Positions 17,779-26,880 are shown, counted from the stretch's first letter. The stretch: DNA of 64,000 nt from Algisphaera sp039180025 (GCA_039180025.1 JBCDDZ010000012.1:9818-73817), one strand, 5' to 3'. Translations and numbers: made by a program. The notes: a model not told the origin generated them from the sequence alone.

Positions 17779-17855
17779 AGGCACCACGGGGCTCTCCGTG
17801 ATACGCCCGAACGGGGGCTAAGGATCGCGCGGATCCGAAAATTGGTGGCCTCATT

Positions 17856-18563
17856 TCACCGCACCAGCCAGAACACGCCGAACATGAACAGCCAGACAAC
17901 GTCGAGGAAATGCCAGTACAACGCGACGTATCTCACCGGCTCATAGTGCTCGTGGTCGTAGCGGTCTTGGCCGGCCCGGTAGGTCACCACGGCCAGCGGG
18001 ATGATCCCGCCCAGGACGTGCAGGGCGTGGACCAGAACCAGGAAAAAGATGACGCCCAACATCGTGTTGTCTCGGTTCGCCGCGTCGTGGCCCGCGAGCA
18101 GTTGCCACATGCTCGGGGTCTGGACCAGCAGGAACACGACCGACAGCCCCAGCGTCGCGGCCAAGCCGGCCCGGAACTTCGCCTGACGCTCAAGCCGCAC
18201 GTTCTTCAGGGCCCAATGGATGGTAAAACTCGAAGCCAGGATCACCAGGGTGGAAAGGAGCAAGCCCATCGGGGGATGGATTGACCCCAGCGGCGGAGCC
18301 GTCGCCGGGTAGCGGATGACGTCCGGCGAGCCCGGTTCGTAGACCACCCGGGTCTTGGACCACCGAACCAAAACGTAGCCCAGCATCGACGAGAAGAACA
18401 GCATCGCCAGCGCCGCGAGAAACAAATACATGCCGACCATCCCGGTGCCGCGGGGTACCTGGTGGGGCTTGCGCGGCAGGCTGGCGGCGGGTCGGGTCGG
18501 TGACGTTGGGGGAGCGTTTTCCACAGTCTCGTATCGTAAGCCCTCGACCTGGACACCGGCCAT
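17856..18563 (-). CDS. Cytochrome c oxidase subunit III family protein
   Basis: 235 residues with five predicted membrane segments (MVGMYLFLAALAMLFFSSML, then GSIHPPMGLLLSTLVILASS and others). The C-terminal signature PVRYVALYWHFLDVVWLFMF is the conserved subunit III helix of heme-copper oxidases. The length fits a bacterial five-helix CoxC/CyoC. The frame is open upstream but overlaps the preceding gene; the ATG at 18563 is chosen, 19 bases after its stop. Subunits I and II are not in the window, so it must assemble with a complex encoded elsewhere, or belong to a second oxidase. It appears to be the last gene of a four-gene minus-strand operon. Confidence 0.87.
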   Translation of the reverse strand: MAGVQVEGLRYETVENAPPTSPTRPAASLPRKPHQVPRGTGMVGMYLFLAALAMLFFSSMLGYVLVRWSKTRVVYEPGSPDVIRYPATAPPLGSIHPPMGLLLSTLVILASSFTIHWALKNVRLERQAKFRAGLAATLGLSVVFLLVQTPSMWQLLAGHDAANRDNTMLGVIFFLVLVHALHVLGGIIPLAVVTYRAGQDRYDHEHYEPVRYVALYWHFLDVVWLFMFGVFWLVR

Positions 18564-18582
18564 CTCCGCGGCCAACAAATAT

Positions 18583-19326
18583 TTACAGCCTCCCGGCCGC
18601 GGCGTGGTCGTAAAGCTCGCGCAGCGCGTTGCGCACATTGCCCGCGTGACGCCGGTGGAGGGTGTCCCACCAACCCTCGTCTCGACGGAGGCCCGGGCTC
18701 AGCCGGTGTGCCAAAGCGATGAGCAAGCGCGGCGTGGTTTCGCACCGCAGAACGGTGGGCAGTGCGGTACGCCGGTGGCTGGTCACGAGGGTCACTCCGT
18801 CTCGCCGCGCAACCCGCCAGCGGGCCCAGGGGTCGAGCCAGTCGTACCCGTCCACCAGCAGCGGGCGTGTCCGATCCGCGAATGCGACCTGCCATCCGCT
18901 CGGAGTGGGCCGATGGCCGGGGCGTGCGGTGACCCACACTACCCGCGACCACTCCGACCCCGGGCTCCCCACCCCCGCCGAAGCCCCTCGCTTTCTGGTG
19001 ATTACAGGAAGCTCGATATGTTCGGGCAGGCATCGGAGAAGGGTCGATTTGCCGTGTCCTCGCGGCCCGACGATCGCCCCGCGGTAGCCCGTCGTCGCCA
19101 GCCGGGTTCGGATCGCTTCCCAACCTCCGGGCTCCAACGGCAGGTAGTCGAGCCCGTCGACCGCCGCGCTACGAAAGGGGTTATTTCCGGCGTGCGTTCC
19201 CGGACCCGTCGCAGGACTCGATCCGTGGCCGCCACCCGGCATCCGGGGCGGCCGCCTGACTGGCAAGAGGCGATCCGCGGCGGGTGTAGTGTGCGGCGGC
19301 GGCGGTGATGCGGCATCGTTCTTCAA
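18583..19326 (-). CDS. P-loop NTPase-like protein, unknown function
   Basis: 247 residues. After a Pro-rich N-terminus (about 1-50) comes YRGAIVGPRGHGKSTLLRCL, a clear Walker A motif (GPRGHGKST). A later hydrophobic-acidic segment TRPLLVDGYDWLDPW could be Walker B. The end, AGNVRNALRELYDHAAAGRL, is helical. There is no membrane segment. The family is not recognised; it resembles small AAA-like or GTPase-like proteins. It overlaps the upstream arrestin-like gene by 4 bases and is followed 19 bases later by the oxidase subunit III gene, so a role in assembly or in a shared membrane complex is possible. Confidence 0.65.
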   Translation of the reverse strand: MKNDAASPPPPHTTPAADRLLPVRRPPRMPGGGHGSSPATGPGTHAGNNPFRSAAVDGLDYLPLEPGGWEAIRTRLATTGYRGAIVGPRGHGKSTLLRCLPEHIELPVITRKRGASAGVGSPGSEWSRVVWVTARPGHRPTPSGWQVAFADRTRPLLVDGYDWLDPWARWRVARRDGVTLVTSHRRTALPTVLRCETTPRLLIALAHRLSPGLRRDEGWWDTLHRRHAGNVRNALRELYDHAAAGRL

Positions 19327-19700
19327 GACGGCCGAACCGCCTCGCCCGTGCTGGATAAAGTCAGCGTGATCCTGGCGGTCTGCTTGGCCCGCCGGGCGAC
19401 CACCTCGACGCCCCAGGCGATCTCGATCAGCCTGCCTTCGTAGCTGAACGGCCCCGTAGGCGCGACGAAGCTGAATGCCCGGGCGTCGACTTCTCCCGGC
19501 TCGTCGTACCGCACCGAATCGACGATGACTGCGTCCTCATCACCCTTGCCGGCGGTCCGCCAAAACAGCCGCACCTCCACCCAGCGTGCGGCCTTATCGA
19601 GTTGCCAGCCCGCGACCCCGTCGATCCGGTCGCCGGGCCGATACGACGGCGGGTCTGCGCCGAGCTCGACGGTAAGGGTAGGCGAATCGTCCATTTTCAA
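19323..19700 (-). CDS. Small arrestin-like beta-sandwich protein
   Basis: 125 residues, no signal peptide. The sequence has alternating hydrophobic strands and a phrase typical of arrestin-like/Spo0M-type sandwiches: LTVELGADPPSYRPGDRIDG at the start, later FVAPTGPFSYEGRLIEIAWG. It overlaps its neighbours by 4 bases at both ends (ATGA), so it is translationally coupled. The C-terminal domain of the upstream DUF3592 protein seems to have a similar fold, suggesting the two interact or arose by duplication. Function unknown. Confidence 0.6.
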   Translation of the reverse strand: MKMDDSPTLTVELGADPPSYRPGDRIDGVAGWQLDKAARWVEVRLFWRTAGKGDEDAVIVDSVRYDEPGEVDARAFSFVAPTGPFSYEGRLIEIAWGVEVVARRAKQTARITLTLSSTGEAVRPS

Positions 19701-21031
19701 AACATCCCCCGACGGCGGGTGCCCGCCGCGGCGTGGCCCGGCGGTACCACCGCCAAAGCATATTCATCCTTCACGTCCGGCCACTTCGCGATCTCTCCCT
19801 CAACCATGAGCCGCCAGACGATCTCGTTGTGCTCCGCGTCGAACGAATGCATCGTGTCGGCCGGTATCTCCCAGCGGCTCGAGCCTTCGCGCGGCATCGG
19901 GTCCAACGGGTCCGACGCCTCGTCGTGCAGTATTTCGTGGTAGATCGTATGTTCGTCCGTGACCGTGTCCGTCCCGCGGGTGTAAGACGCCCGTTCGATC
20001 GCCTCGATCCAGAGCCTGAGCCGCTGGATCCGCTCCGCCCGCCCGTCGATCTGCCAGTCCAGTTCCAGGGTTTCCCCGGCCCCAACCACCCGCCGATCAA
20101 ACCGCATCCGCACGGTTGGATTACCCACCGCCATCACCGCCCGGACCACCGCCCCGCATAGCACCAGCCCCACCACCGCGAACGGGATCAAAAACACCCC
20201 CACGAACCACGGCACGCCCCCGGCGAAGACCTGATATCCGAGCACGCCGATGATCCCGTTCCAAAACACCGCGACCAGCAGCATCGTGCCCACCTTGCCC
20301 CACCGCGAGGTTTCGGGCTCGGCCACGCCGTCGTCTCCGTCCCCGTGACGCGACGCGATCCGGTCGGGGGCTTGGCCGCGTTCCAGCTCCCGTTTGGCCA
20401 GCGCGGGCAGCCAGGGCTCAACCTCTCCGGCCTCGGGCTTGGCTCGCTTCGCGCTGCCGGTCGCCCAGATTCGGCCCCCGGCCCGCATGGCGATCGCCGC
20501 GATCCCGATGACTCCAATCACCACGAAAGCCGCGGGGATCAGCGCAAACCAAAGCGTCGGGCTCAGGCTCCGGTCGATCACCGCCCGGGTCGGGTCGGCC
20601 GGATCGACGTAGCACACCGCCCGCGACCCCGGCGGGTATCTCTGAACGATCGCCCGTTTGCCCTTGGCCCCGGACGTGCTGATCGAGGAGAAAAAACTAT
20701 AGGTTTCGCTGGTATAGCTCCGGCCCGCCACGTCGTAGGTAAACGTCATGAGCACCTTGTACGTCGTCCCCCCGTCGCTGTCGGTGCGCTGCTCCAGCTG
20801 GCTGGATTGGATGACGCAAGGCGTGGTCGGCCAGTCCCGTGCTTCCAGAACCCCGATCAGCGGCGGCCCGAACATGAAACACCCGAAGCCGAGCCCGCCG
20901 AAGAGAAATACCCCGAAAAAAAGGAACCCCAGCCACCGCCCACGCCGCCCCTTGGCCGCGCGGATTTCGCCTTGGTGATCCGCGTCCATCCGCTCCCGCA
21001 GTGCACCCTTACGGCCTAAGGTAATCTTCAT
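19697..21031 (-). CDS. DUF3592 membrane protein with C-terminal arrestin-like domain
   Basis: 444 residues. A first membrane helix (about residues 34-58, GFLFFGVFLFGGLGFGCFMF) is followed by a DUF3592-type outer domain: WPTTPCVIQSSQLEQRTDSD, TFTYDVAGRSYTSETYSFF, YPPGSRAVCYVDPADPTRAV. A second helix follows, then a Lys/Glu-rich cytoplasmic loop, two more helices (LLVAVFWNGIIGVLGYQVF; VGVFLIPFAVVGLVLCGAVV), and a C-terminal beta sandwich (about 290-440). It is the first gene of the operon ending in the oxidase subunit III gene. The family's function is not known. Confidence 0.75.
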   Translation of the reverse strand: MKITLGRKGALRERMDADHQGEIRAAKGRRGRWLGFLFFGVFLFGGLGFGCFMFGPPLIGVLEARDWPTTPCVIQSSQLEQRTDSDGGTTYKVLMTFTYDVAGRSYTSETYSFFSSISTSGAKGKRAIVQRYPPGSRAVCYVDPADPTRAVIDRSLSPTLWFALIPAAFVVIGVIGIAAIAMRAGGRIWATGSAKRAKPEAGEVEPWLPALAKRELERGQAPDRIASRHGDGDDGVAEPETSRWGKVGTMLLVAVFWNGIIGVLGYQVFAGGVPWFVGVFLIPFAVVGLVLCGAVVRAVMAVGNPTVRMRFDRRVVGAGETLELDWQIDGRAERIQRLRLWIEAIERASYTRGTDTVTDEHTIYHEILHDEASDPLDPMPREGSSRWEIPADTMHSFDAEHNEIVWRLMVEGEIAKWPDVKDEYALAVVPPGHAAAGTRRRGMF

Positions 21032-21118
21032 GTCTATCCCCTCGGGATCCTCAGAACAAGTTCGAAACGATTTTACTCGCCCCGCCAGGCTCCGTATATG
21101 GGGTTTAAACTAACGCCT

Positions 21119-21817
21119 ATGGCCCTCCAAGACCTCCGCCAAAACTATACGCCCGAACCGATCGACCCCGGAGACCTTGCGGCCGACCCGTTCGACCAGT
21201 TCCTCGCCTGGTTCCACGACGCTCAGCACGCCGATATCCTCGAACCCAACGCGTTCACCCTCGCGACGGTGTCGCCTGAAGGACAGCCCCACGGCCGAAC
21301 CCTTTTGCTCAAAGGCGTAGACCCCGCTCCGAAGACCGCGGGGCGGGGCCTGGTGTTCTTTACGAATTACGGGTCGGCCAAAGGACGCGACCTCGCGGAG
21401 AACCCACGGGCCAGCATGAATTTCTATTGGGACCGTCTGGCGCGTTGTGTCCGCATCCCGGGCCGGGTTTCCAAAGTATCGGCCCAGGAGACGGCGGACT
21501 ATTTCAAGACCCGTCCCCGCGCGTCGCAGTTAGGCGCCTGGTGCTCGCACCAGTCTTCGGTAATCTCCGGCCGGGAGGATCTCGTCTCGACATTCGTCGA
21601 GCTCACCGAAAAGTACTCCGACGATACGCCGATCCCGGTGCCCCCGGCTTGGGGCGGATACCGGCTGATCCCCGAGGCCTTCGAGTTTTGGCAGGGTCAA
21701 CCCTCCCGGCTCCACGACCGCCTGCGCTACCTGCCCGCATCGGCCACGCCCGGGCGTGCGCGAGACGCCGCGTCGGGGGATGAGACGGATTGGACGATCG
21801 ATCGCTTGAGCCCGTGA
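21119..21817 (+). CDS. pdxH: Pyridoxamine 5'-phosphate oxidase
   Basis: 232 residues from the ATG at 21119 (MALQDLRQNYTPEPIDPGDL); an in-frame ATG at 21098 would add 7 residues. It is an FMN enzyme making pyridoxal 5'-phosphate. Signatures: ADPFDQFLAWFHDAQHADIL, LATVSPEGQPHGRTLLLKGV, FFTNYGSAKGRDLAENPRAS (FMN and substrate contacts), and WGGYRLIPEAFEFWQGQPSR with LHDRLRY, the classical C-terminal motif of PdxH. The gene stands alone; the PLP-dependent cysteine desulfurase and DegT aminotransferase in this window are potential users of the product. Confidence 0.92.
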   Translation: MALQDLRQNYTPEPIDPGDLAADPFDQFLAWFHDAQHADILEPNAFTLATVSPEGQPHGRTLLLKGVDPAPKTAGRGLVFFTNYGSAKGRDLAENPRASMNFYWDRLARCVRIPGRVSKVSAQETADYFKTRPRASQLGAWCSHQSSVISGREDLVSTFVELTEKYSDDTPIPVPPAWGGYRLIPEAFEFWQGQPSRLHDRLRYLPASATPGRARDAASGDETDWTIDRLSP

Positions 21818-21879
21818 GGTTCCGCCCTTTTTGTTGGGCTATCCGTGGATCGATTAGCCCGCTATCGCCGTGATTTTCA

Positions 21880-22008
21880 CGTAACGATTGATAACTCGGC
21901 ATCTAATTATTCATCAGAAAAAATAAATTCGTATCTGGACGCGACGAAGCAGATAAGGTATTTTCTACTATAGGTGATAGTAAATCGCTTTAACCAAGGA
22001 ATTCATCA
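21880..22008 (+). promoter_or_regulatory. AT-rich promoter region with small dyad upstream of the PhyH-like gene
   Basis: This stretch before the gene at 22009 is markedly AT-rich compared with its surroundings. A dyad TACTAT (21966-21971) / ATAGTA (21977-21982) lies 26 bases before the start codon, where a repressor or anti-terminator could act. No exact -35/-10 pair is convincing. Confidence 0.35.
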
Positions 22009-22797
22009 ATGTCGTCTGCCACCGTGTCCGAAATTGTCAAGCCATTGAAGCTCGATCCCGCTGAGGTCCGTTTCTATCAACAAGAGGGTTACCTCGTGCT
22101 CCCGGGCTTCGTAAAGCCGGCGGCGGTGGAGCCGTTGCGTGAGGAGATTCTCGATGTGCTCGAGGCTCACGGTGTGTCGCGACAGAACCTGGCCCACGCC
22201 AGCAGCGATGCAGACAAGCTCCGTCAGTTCACCCAGTATCTCGCCGGGTCGCATCTCGATGCGTTGATCAACGGTCCGGCCACCCTCGGCACGGCGGCCC
22301 AACTGCTCGACGGCCCCGCGAACCGCTACATGCCGTTTACCGCAGTGAAAGCTGCGGGCGGCGGGGGGGCGTTCAGCTATCACCAAGACAACAACTACAC
22401 GCCGCACGACCCCGCGATGGGCTCACTGAACATCTGGGTCGCTCTGGTGGACATGACTCCGGAAAACGGCTGCCTCGAGGTCATCCCCCGCTCTCACCTC
22501 GGCGGTCAACTCCCCTCGGTCACCGCCCCGGAAGGCCATCAGGTACTCGAAGTTGATACCGAGACCTTGGTGCCGATCCGCATGCGTGCCGGCGACGCCA
22601 TCGCGTTCACTCGCTGGACCGTTCACGGCTCGGGCCAAAACCAGACCGAGCAGCCGCGGGTCGCCTACGCCCTTCAGTATCACCGAGACGACGTCAACTG
22701 GTACGACAAAGACCAAGACGTCTGGAAAAACCTGCTCGAAACTTCGCGGCACGACACGGCTCCGGTCGAGACGCTGGGCCCGGCCGACGCGGGCTGA
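22009..22797 (+). CDS. Phytanoyl-CoA dioxygenase (PhyH) family Fe(II)/2-oxoglutarate oxygenase
   Basis: 262 residues. The family start VRFYQQEGYLVLPGFVKPAA is clear. The iron ligands appear as the HxD pair in FSYHQDNNYTPHDP and a distal His in RWTVHGSGQNQT; a later Arg (QPRVAYALQYHRDD) would bind 2-oxoglutarate. Between them, PENGCLEVIPRSHLGG is the standard PhyH signature. Members hydroxylate small molecules or lipids; the substrate here is unknown. The gene is monocistronic with an AT-rich upstream region. Confidence 0.87.
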   Translation: MSSATVSEIVKPLKLDPAEVRFYQQEGYLVLPGFVKPAAVEPLREEILDVLEAHGVSRQNLAHASSDADKLRQFTQYLAGSHLDALINGPATLGTAAQLLDGPANRYMPFTAVKAAGGGGAFSYHQDNNYTPHDPAMGSLNIWVALVDMTPENGCLEVIPRSHLGGQLPSVTAPEGHQVLEVDTETLVPIRMRAGDAIAFTRWTVHGSGQNQTEQPRVAYALQYHRDDVNWYDKDQDVWKNLLETSRHDTAPVETLGPADAG

Positions 22798-22976
22798 TTT
22801 CAGGCGGAGATCGATACGGGGGCCGACCCCGCCGCGGACTGATGGTTTGTCATTTGCGCTCAACCAGCGGAAAGTCTTTCGCTTGGTCTTTGGTCTATCC
22901 CCTTGGCAGGGGCCACGCGGTGGCCCGGTGTTCGGAACCAGATCGGCCAAGCGGGGAACCTTCGTTGTAGTAGGTT

Positions 22977-23468
22977 ATGCGGATGATCAATCTCGAAGAG
23001 CACGGCTTGACGGTGACGGCGCAGCCCGGGGTGGTGGAACTGGAGGGATTCGCGGAAGCGGGGGTGCGGACGGTGGTGAATCTGCGCCACGCGGGCGAGT
23101 TTGGTGCAAGCGCGGCGGACGCGGGGCCTTTGACAATCGAGGCGGAAGGGGAGGTCTGCCGTCGGCTGGGAATGGATTACGTGAACCTGCCGGTATCAAT
23201 GAAGCCTCCGCCCCCGAAAGGCGACGGCGCGGATCCGCGGCTCGCGACTGCGTTTGAGGCGGTGCTAATGGCGGCCAGGGAGCAGGGCCCGGTAGTAGTG
23301 CACTGCAAGCTGGGGCAGCGGGCCGGGGCGATGGTCTTGATTGCGCTGGGCCGGCATCAAAAGTGGAACGGGGCGAAAGCACTCTCGGAGGCGGGGCGGC
23401 TGGGGCTCGCCGCGGCGGTCGAGCCGGCGAAGCTCCGGGACTACGTGGTGGCCTGCCTCGGGGAGTGA
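22977..23468 (+). CDS. DUF442-like / dual-specificity phosphatase-like protein
   Basis: 163 residues. The fold signature is that of DUF442 (the phosphatase-like domain of beta-lactamase-hydrolase-like proteins): GVVELEGFAEAGVRTVVNLR near the start, YVNLPVS in the middle, and VVVHCKLGQRAGAMVLIALG. The loop reads C-x4-R, as is usual for DUF442, not the C-x5-R of true tyrosine phosphatases, so phosphatase activity is uncertain. In other bacteria the domain is linked to sulfide or stress responses. Two ATGs lie close together (22977, 22983). No operon partner. Confidence 0.7.
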   Translation: MRMINLEEHGLTVTAQPGVVELEGFAEAGVRTVVNLRHAGEFGASAADAGPLTIEAEGEVCRRLGMDYVNLPVSMKPPPPKGDGADPRLATAFEAVLMAAREQGPVVVHCKLGQRAGAMVLIALGRHQKWNGAKALSEAGRLGLAAAVEPAKLRDYVVACLGE

Positions 23469-23518
23469 GCGATCGAGCAGGCGTTTACTTAGCCTGGCCG
23501 AAGCGAACGGGGGGGCGA

Positions 23519-23953
23519 TCAGCCGAGGGGCTCGGCGGGTTCAGCGTCCTGCTCCGCATCGGGCGTGGGCGGGGTCTCTTCGAGAGCCGAGGGCTCGGGA
23601 GAAGTTTGAGCGTCCGCCCAGATGTGGATCTCGGTTTTGTGGATGCTGGGCTGACGGTGGACCCCGTGGTGGTAGCCGTACCGCCAGGCGTCGCCGGCAT
23701 AGCCGGGAACGTCCCCGCGGTGGGGGTGGTATTCGCAGAGCCCTTTGACGTGATCCCAGCCGGCGTGGTAACCCCGGTAGTAGTGGATTTCCGCGGTGCG
23801 GTGGGGGTTGGCGTACTCGGCTTTGGTGGCGTAGTGGCGGGGCGTACTTGTGCAGCCGGCCAATACCAGGCCCATCAGGGCGACTCCGGCAAAAGAGAAC
23901 GCGGGGAAGCGGCGGCGGGCGGCGAGGTCAACGGGGGGGGAGAGTGGTTGCAT
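23519..23953 (-). CDS. Small lipoprotein of unknown function
   Basis: 144 residues from the ATG at 23953. A signal peptide ends in the lipobox LVLAGC, so it is predicted to be a lipoprotein. The mature part is rich in Tyr, His and Trp (YHAGWDHVKGLCEYHPHRGD, AWRYGYHHGVHRQPSIHKTE) and ends in an acidic Pro/Glu-rich tail. The His density might bind metal. I recognise no family. An open frame extends upstream but has no signal-peptide start. Confidence 0.6.
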   Translation of the reverse strand: MQPLSPPVDLAARRRFPAFSFAGVALMGLVLAGCTSTPRHYATKAEYANPHRTAEIHYYRGYHAGWDHVKGLCEYHPHRGDVPGYAGDAWRYGYHHGVHRQPSIHKTEIHIWADAQTSPEPSALEETPPTPDAEQDAEPAEPLG

Positions 23954-24151
23954 GATGTGGGAACAACCCCGAGGCGCAGCCGGATATTCCGCCGGACGGT
24001 AAGGCGGTATCAATAAAAAAATTCGTACGAACCTCCACAGCTTGACGCCTGGCAGGCGACGCAACGGAGCCGAGGCTTTGCGGGCCGAGCCACAGCTCTG
24101 GCCAAGGCTGGGTTTGGGGTTTTTAGGACTTGCGGGAAGGGGGGGCGGAGC

Positions 24152-25183
24152 TTAATCAGGCAGGTCGTAACGGGCCAAGAGGTCGACAATCTGCGGCTGA
24201 TGCGGGTTGAGTTGCAGGCTGCGCCGCCAGGCGTCGAGGGCGTCGTAGAGTTTTTGTCGGCGGCGGAGGTTGGTCTGCTGGAGGTAATCGGTCAAAAGGC
24301 AAGCGCCTACGCCGTTGAGCGCGGCCGGCTGGTCGGCGTCGTAGGCCAGCGAGCGTTGGTACTGACGCAGCGCGCTGTCGAAGTCGTAAGCCCGGAAGAG
24401 GGCGTAGCCCAGGCGCTCGTGGGCGACAGCGCTGGGGTAGCGGCGGACGAGTTCGGCGAGGGTGTTCACGGCCCGCTGATAGTTGCTGAGTTTGAGGTGC
24501 GTGTCGCCGAGCCCGAGCAGCACCGGGACATCGAGTTCGCCGATCTCGGTGGCGGTGCGGTAGCTGTCCAGGGCGTCGTTATAGCGGCCCAAAAGCGAAT
24601 AGGTCGCCGCGAGGTTGCACCAGGCGGGCTGAGAAACCGGGGCGAGGCGGACCGCCGCCTCGGCGTGCGGCAGGGCCAGGTTAGGCCGGCCCACTTGGAG
24701 GTAGGCGGTGGCGAGGTCGCGGTGGGCCAGCGGGTCGTCGGGGTTGAGTTCGAGCGCGATGCGGTACTGATTGATCGCTTCGCCGGTTTCGCCCAGGACC
24801 TGCTGCATCAAGCCGAGGTAGTAGCGGGCGTCGTAGCGCCTGCCGTCGAGTTGCACGGCCCGGGTATAAGTATCGCGGGCGTCTCGATATTCGCTGCGGG
24901 CGTGTTCGACCGAGCCGATACCCAGCACCGCATCGACCGAACGGGGGTTGTCCCGGAGGGCGCGGTTGAACTCCAGAAGAGCGGCATCGAGCTGGCCGGC
25001 GTCTTTCAGGACCTGGCCGGCCTTGATGCGCTGGTCGGCGGTGACCCGGACGGGGCTCTGAGATGCGCCGCGCGCGGCATCGGGGCCGGTCGGCCGGGTC
25101 GGCGCGCACCCGATCGTGGAGGACAGACCGAGGACCAGGAGAGCGACCCAGCGCAGGCCGTGGTGGAGACGGGAGGGGTTCAT
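24152..25183 (-). CDS. TPR-repeat lipoprotein, TadD-like
   Basis: 343 residues from the ATG at 25183 (MNPSRLHHGLRWVALLVLGL), with a lipobox ending STIGC. From residue ~45 on there are at least seven tetratricopeptide units, for example AGQVLKDAGQLDAALLEFNR, YLGLMQQVLGETGEAINQYR and LAATYSLLGRYNDALDSYRT. The layout resembles TadD/PilF-type pilotins that help assemble Flp or type IV pili, but the family is broad. It probably sits at the inner face of the outer membrane. No pilus genes are adjacent. Confidence 0.72.
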   Translation of the reverse strand: MNPSRLHHGLRWVALLVLGLSSTIGCAPTRPTGPDAARGASQSPVRVTADQRIKAGQVLKDAGQLDAALLEFNRALRDNPRSVDAVLGIGSVEHARSEYRDARDTYTRAVQLDGRRYDARYYLGLMQQVLGETGEAINQYRIALELNPDDPLAHRDLATAYLQVGRPNLALPHAEAAVRLAPVSQPAWCNLAATYSLLGRYNDALDSYRTATEIGELDVPVLLGLGDTHLKLSNYQRAVNTLAELVRRYPSAVAHERLGYALFRAYDFDSALRQYQRSLAYDADQPAALNGVGACLLTDYLQQTNLRRRQKLYDALDAWRRSLQLNPHQPQIVDLLARYDLPD

Positions 25184-25571
25184 ACGGACACTCGTATCGG
25201 GGCGAGGCGTGTGAGCGGGCTTGGAGATTCTTCGCCCCACCCGCGTGACATATTAGGGTTGTACCGTGTTTACGCGGCGGGGGTTCGCCAGATCGGAGGG
25301 AGTGGGATGTATTAACTGAGATACAGTATCAATAACCATGGTCGTTGTTTCGGATCCGGAGACCGACATAGAAGGTGTACCAAGCACTGAGCGAACGGAT
25401 GCGTGGGCTCGCGGTAGCGCGGCGGATTGTGGTCGACGAGGCATAGGGCCGCCGACCGGGGGCGGGGTGAGCGGGGGCCGCGCCGTCTGCACTCAATGAT
25501 CCCGGGAGGTCGGTGGTGTTCGTGAAATTACAGCTCTGGTGCGAGCGGTCAAAATCGCTCTGACTGTATAC
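25184..25571. other. Intergenic region without a convincing gene
   Basis: 388 bases between the TPR lipoprotein and the DegT gene, both minus strand. A short open frame exists but lacks codon signal and similarity. An 11-base palindrome GATACAGTATC lies at 25320-25330, and GAGCG/CGCTC flank an 8-base loop near 25540-25560, downstream of the DegT stop, as a possible weak terminator without a T tract. Confidence 0.3.
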
Positions 25572-26714
25572 TTAGGCCTTGAAGAACCCGCGGATCGTGT
25601 CGGCGACATAGCGGAGCTGGGGCTCTTCGAGTTCGGGATAGATCGGCAGAGCAAGGACTTCATCGGCCGCGCGTTCGCTGTGGGGGAAGTCTCCCTGCCG
25701 GTAGCCTAAGGGAGCGAAGCACTGCTGTTCGTGCAGCGAGAGGGGGTAATAGATGCCGCAGCCGATCTGGTGGGCACGGAGGTGGGCCATCAGGGCGTCG
25801 CGCTGCGGCGTGCGAACGACGTACTGGTTGTAGATCGACGAGCAGCCCGAGGCGATGACCGGGGTCTGAAGTTTGGGGAGATCGGCGAGGAGTTCGTCGT
25901 ACCGGGCGGCGTTGTGGCGGCGGGCGTCGTGCCAAGTGTCGAGGTGCCGGAGTTTGACCGAGAGGTAGGCGGCGTTGAGGGTGTCCATACGGAAATTGCC
26001 GCCGACCTCTTCGTGGAAGTAGCGGCCGCCTTCCCCGGCCTGGGCGCCGTGGTTGCGGAACATCCGCATGCGGTCGGCGAGTTCCGAATCGGGGGTGAGC
26101 ACCATGCCGCCGTCCCCGGCGCCGCCGAGGTTTTTGGTGGGATAAAAGCTCAGCGCGGTGGCGGCGGAGCGTTTGCCGGCGGGGTCGCCCCGGTAGGTTG
26201 CGCCGATGGCCTGGGCCGCGTCTTCGATGACCACCAGGTCGTGCGCCCGAGCGACGGCCTCGATGCCATCCATGTCCGCCATCTGCCCGAACAAGTGGAC
26301 GGGCATAATGGCTTTGGTCTGCGGGGTGATTTTGTCTTCGAGCTTTGCGGGGTCGAGGTTGAACGTATCGGGATCGATGTCGGCGAAGACGGGTTTAATA
26401 CCCTGCCGCCAGAGCGAGCCGGCGGTGGCGAAGAAGGTGAACGGCGAGGTGATGACCTCGTCGCCGCAGCCGATGTTGAGCCCCATCAGGGCCAGGATCA
26501 GCGCATCGGTACCCGACGAACAGGCTACGGCGTGCGCGACCTGGGCGTAGTCCGCGACTTCTTGTTCGAGGGTTTGGCAGGCCGGGCCGTTGCACACGGC
26601 CTGGCTGTCGAGGACTTCGGTCACGCGGGGCAGGATGTCGTCGCGGAGCGCGGCGTACTGGGCGCGGAGGTCCAGCAGCGGGACCGAGGTGACGGGAGAA
26701 GAAGTGGTGGTCAT
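25572..26714 (-). CDS. DegT/DnrJ/EryC1/StrS family sugar aminotransferase
   Basis: 380 residues. A PLP enzyme that aminates nucleotide-linked keto-sugars, typically for lipopolysaccharide, glycans or glycosylated metabolites. Family signatures: VPLLDLRAQYAALRDDILPR, GTDALILALMGLNIGCGDEV, IEDAAQAIGATYRG, and the PLP lysine in LSFYPTKNLGGAGDGGMV (about residue 194). The C-terminal ending HEQQCFAPLGYRQGDFPHSE is typical of the VioA/DesV/WlbE-like branch. It stands alone, away from sugar biosynthesis genes, so the exact substrate is open. Confidence 0.87.
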   Translation of the reverse strand: MTTTSSPVTSVPLLDLRAQYAALRDDILPRVTEVLDSQAVCNGPACQTLEQEVADYAQVAHAVACSSGTDALILALMGLNIGCGDEVITSPFTFFATAGSLWRQGIKPVFADIDPDTFNLDPAKLEDKITPQTKAIMPVHLFGQMADMDGIEAVARAHDLVVIEDAAQAIGATYRGDPAGKRSAATALSFYPTKNLGGAGDGGMVLTPDSELADRMRMFRNHGAQAGEGGRYFHEEVGGNFRMDTLNAAYLSVKLRHLDTWHDARRHNAARYDELLADLPKLQTPVIASGCSSIYNQYVVRTPQRDALMAHLRAHQIGCGIYYPLSLHEQQCFAPLGYRQGDFPHSERAADEVLALPIYPELEEPQLRYVADTIRGFFKA

Positions 26715-26880
26715 GGTGTCCCGATTCTAGCGGGCTGAATGCGGCTGGTGGGACGCCGATGATCGCGTCGTGTCCGGCAATCCGAGCGTACGGAGCGGTA
26801 GCCTAAGAAATATGACGCTGAGGGATCCCTCGGTGTTGCGTTGGGGCGGGGGTGTGGGTACTATGCAGGGGTATTGCTTT

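Noticed and set aside
23500..24151. Extension of the small lipoprotein to an upstream start at 24064
   Set aside because: The extra 37 residues lack a signal-peptide pattern, while ATG 23953 gives a standard lipoprotein signal with a Cys at the right distance.
25253..25492. Short minus-strand open frame upstream of the TPR lipoprotein
   Set aside because: Pro/Arg-rich, no ribosome site, no similarity and no coding periodicity that I can see.
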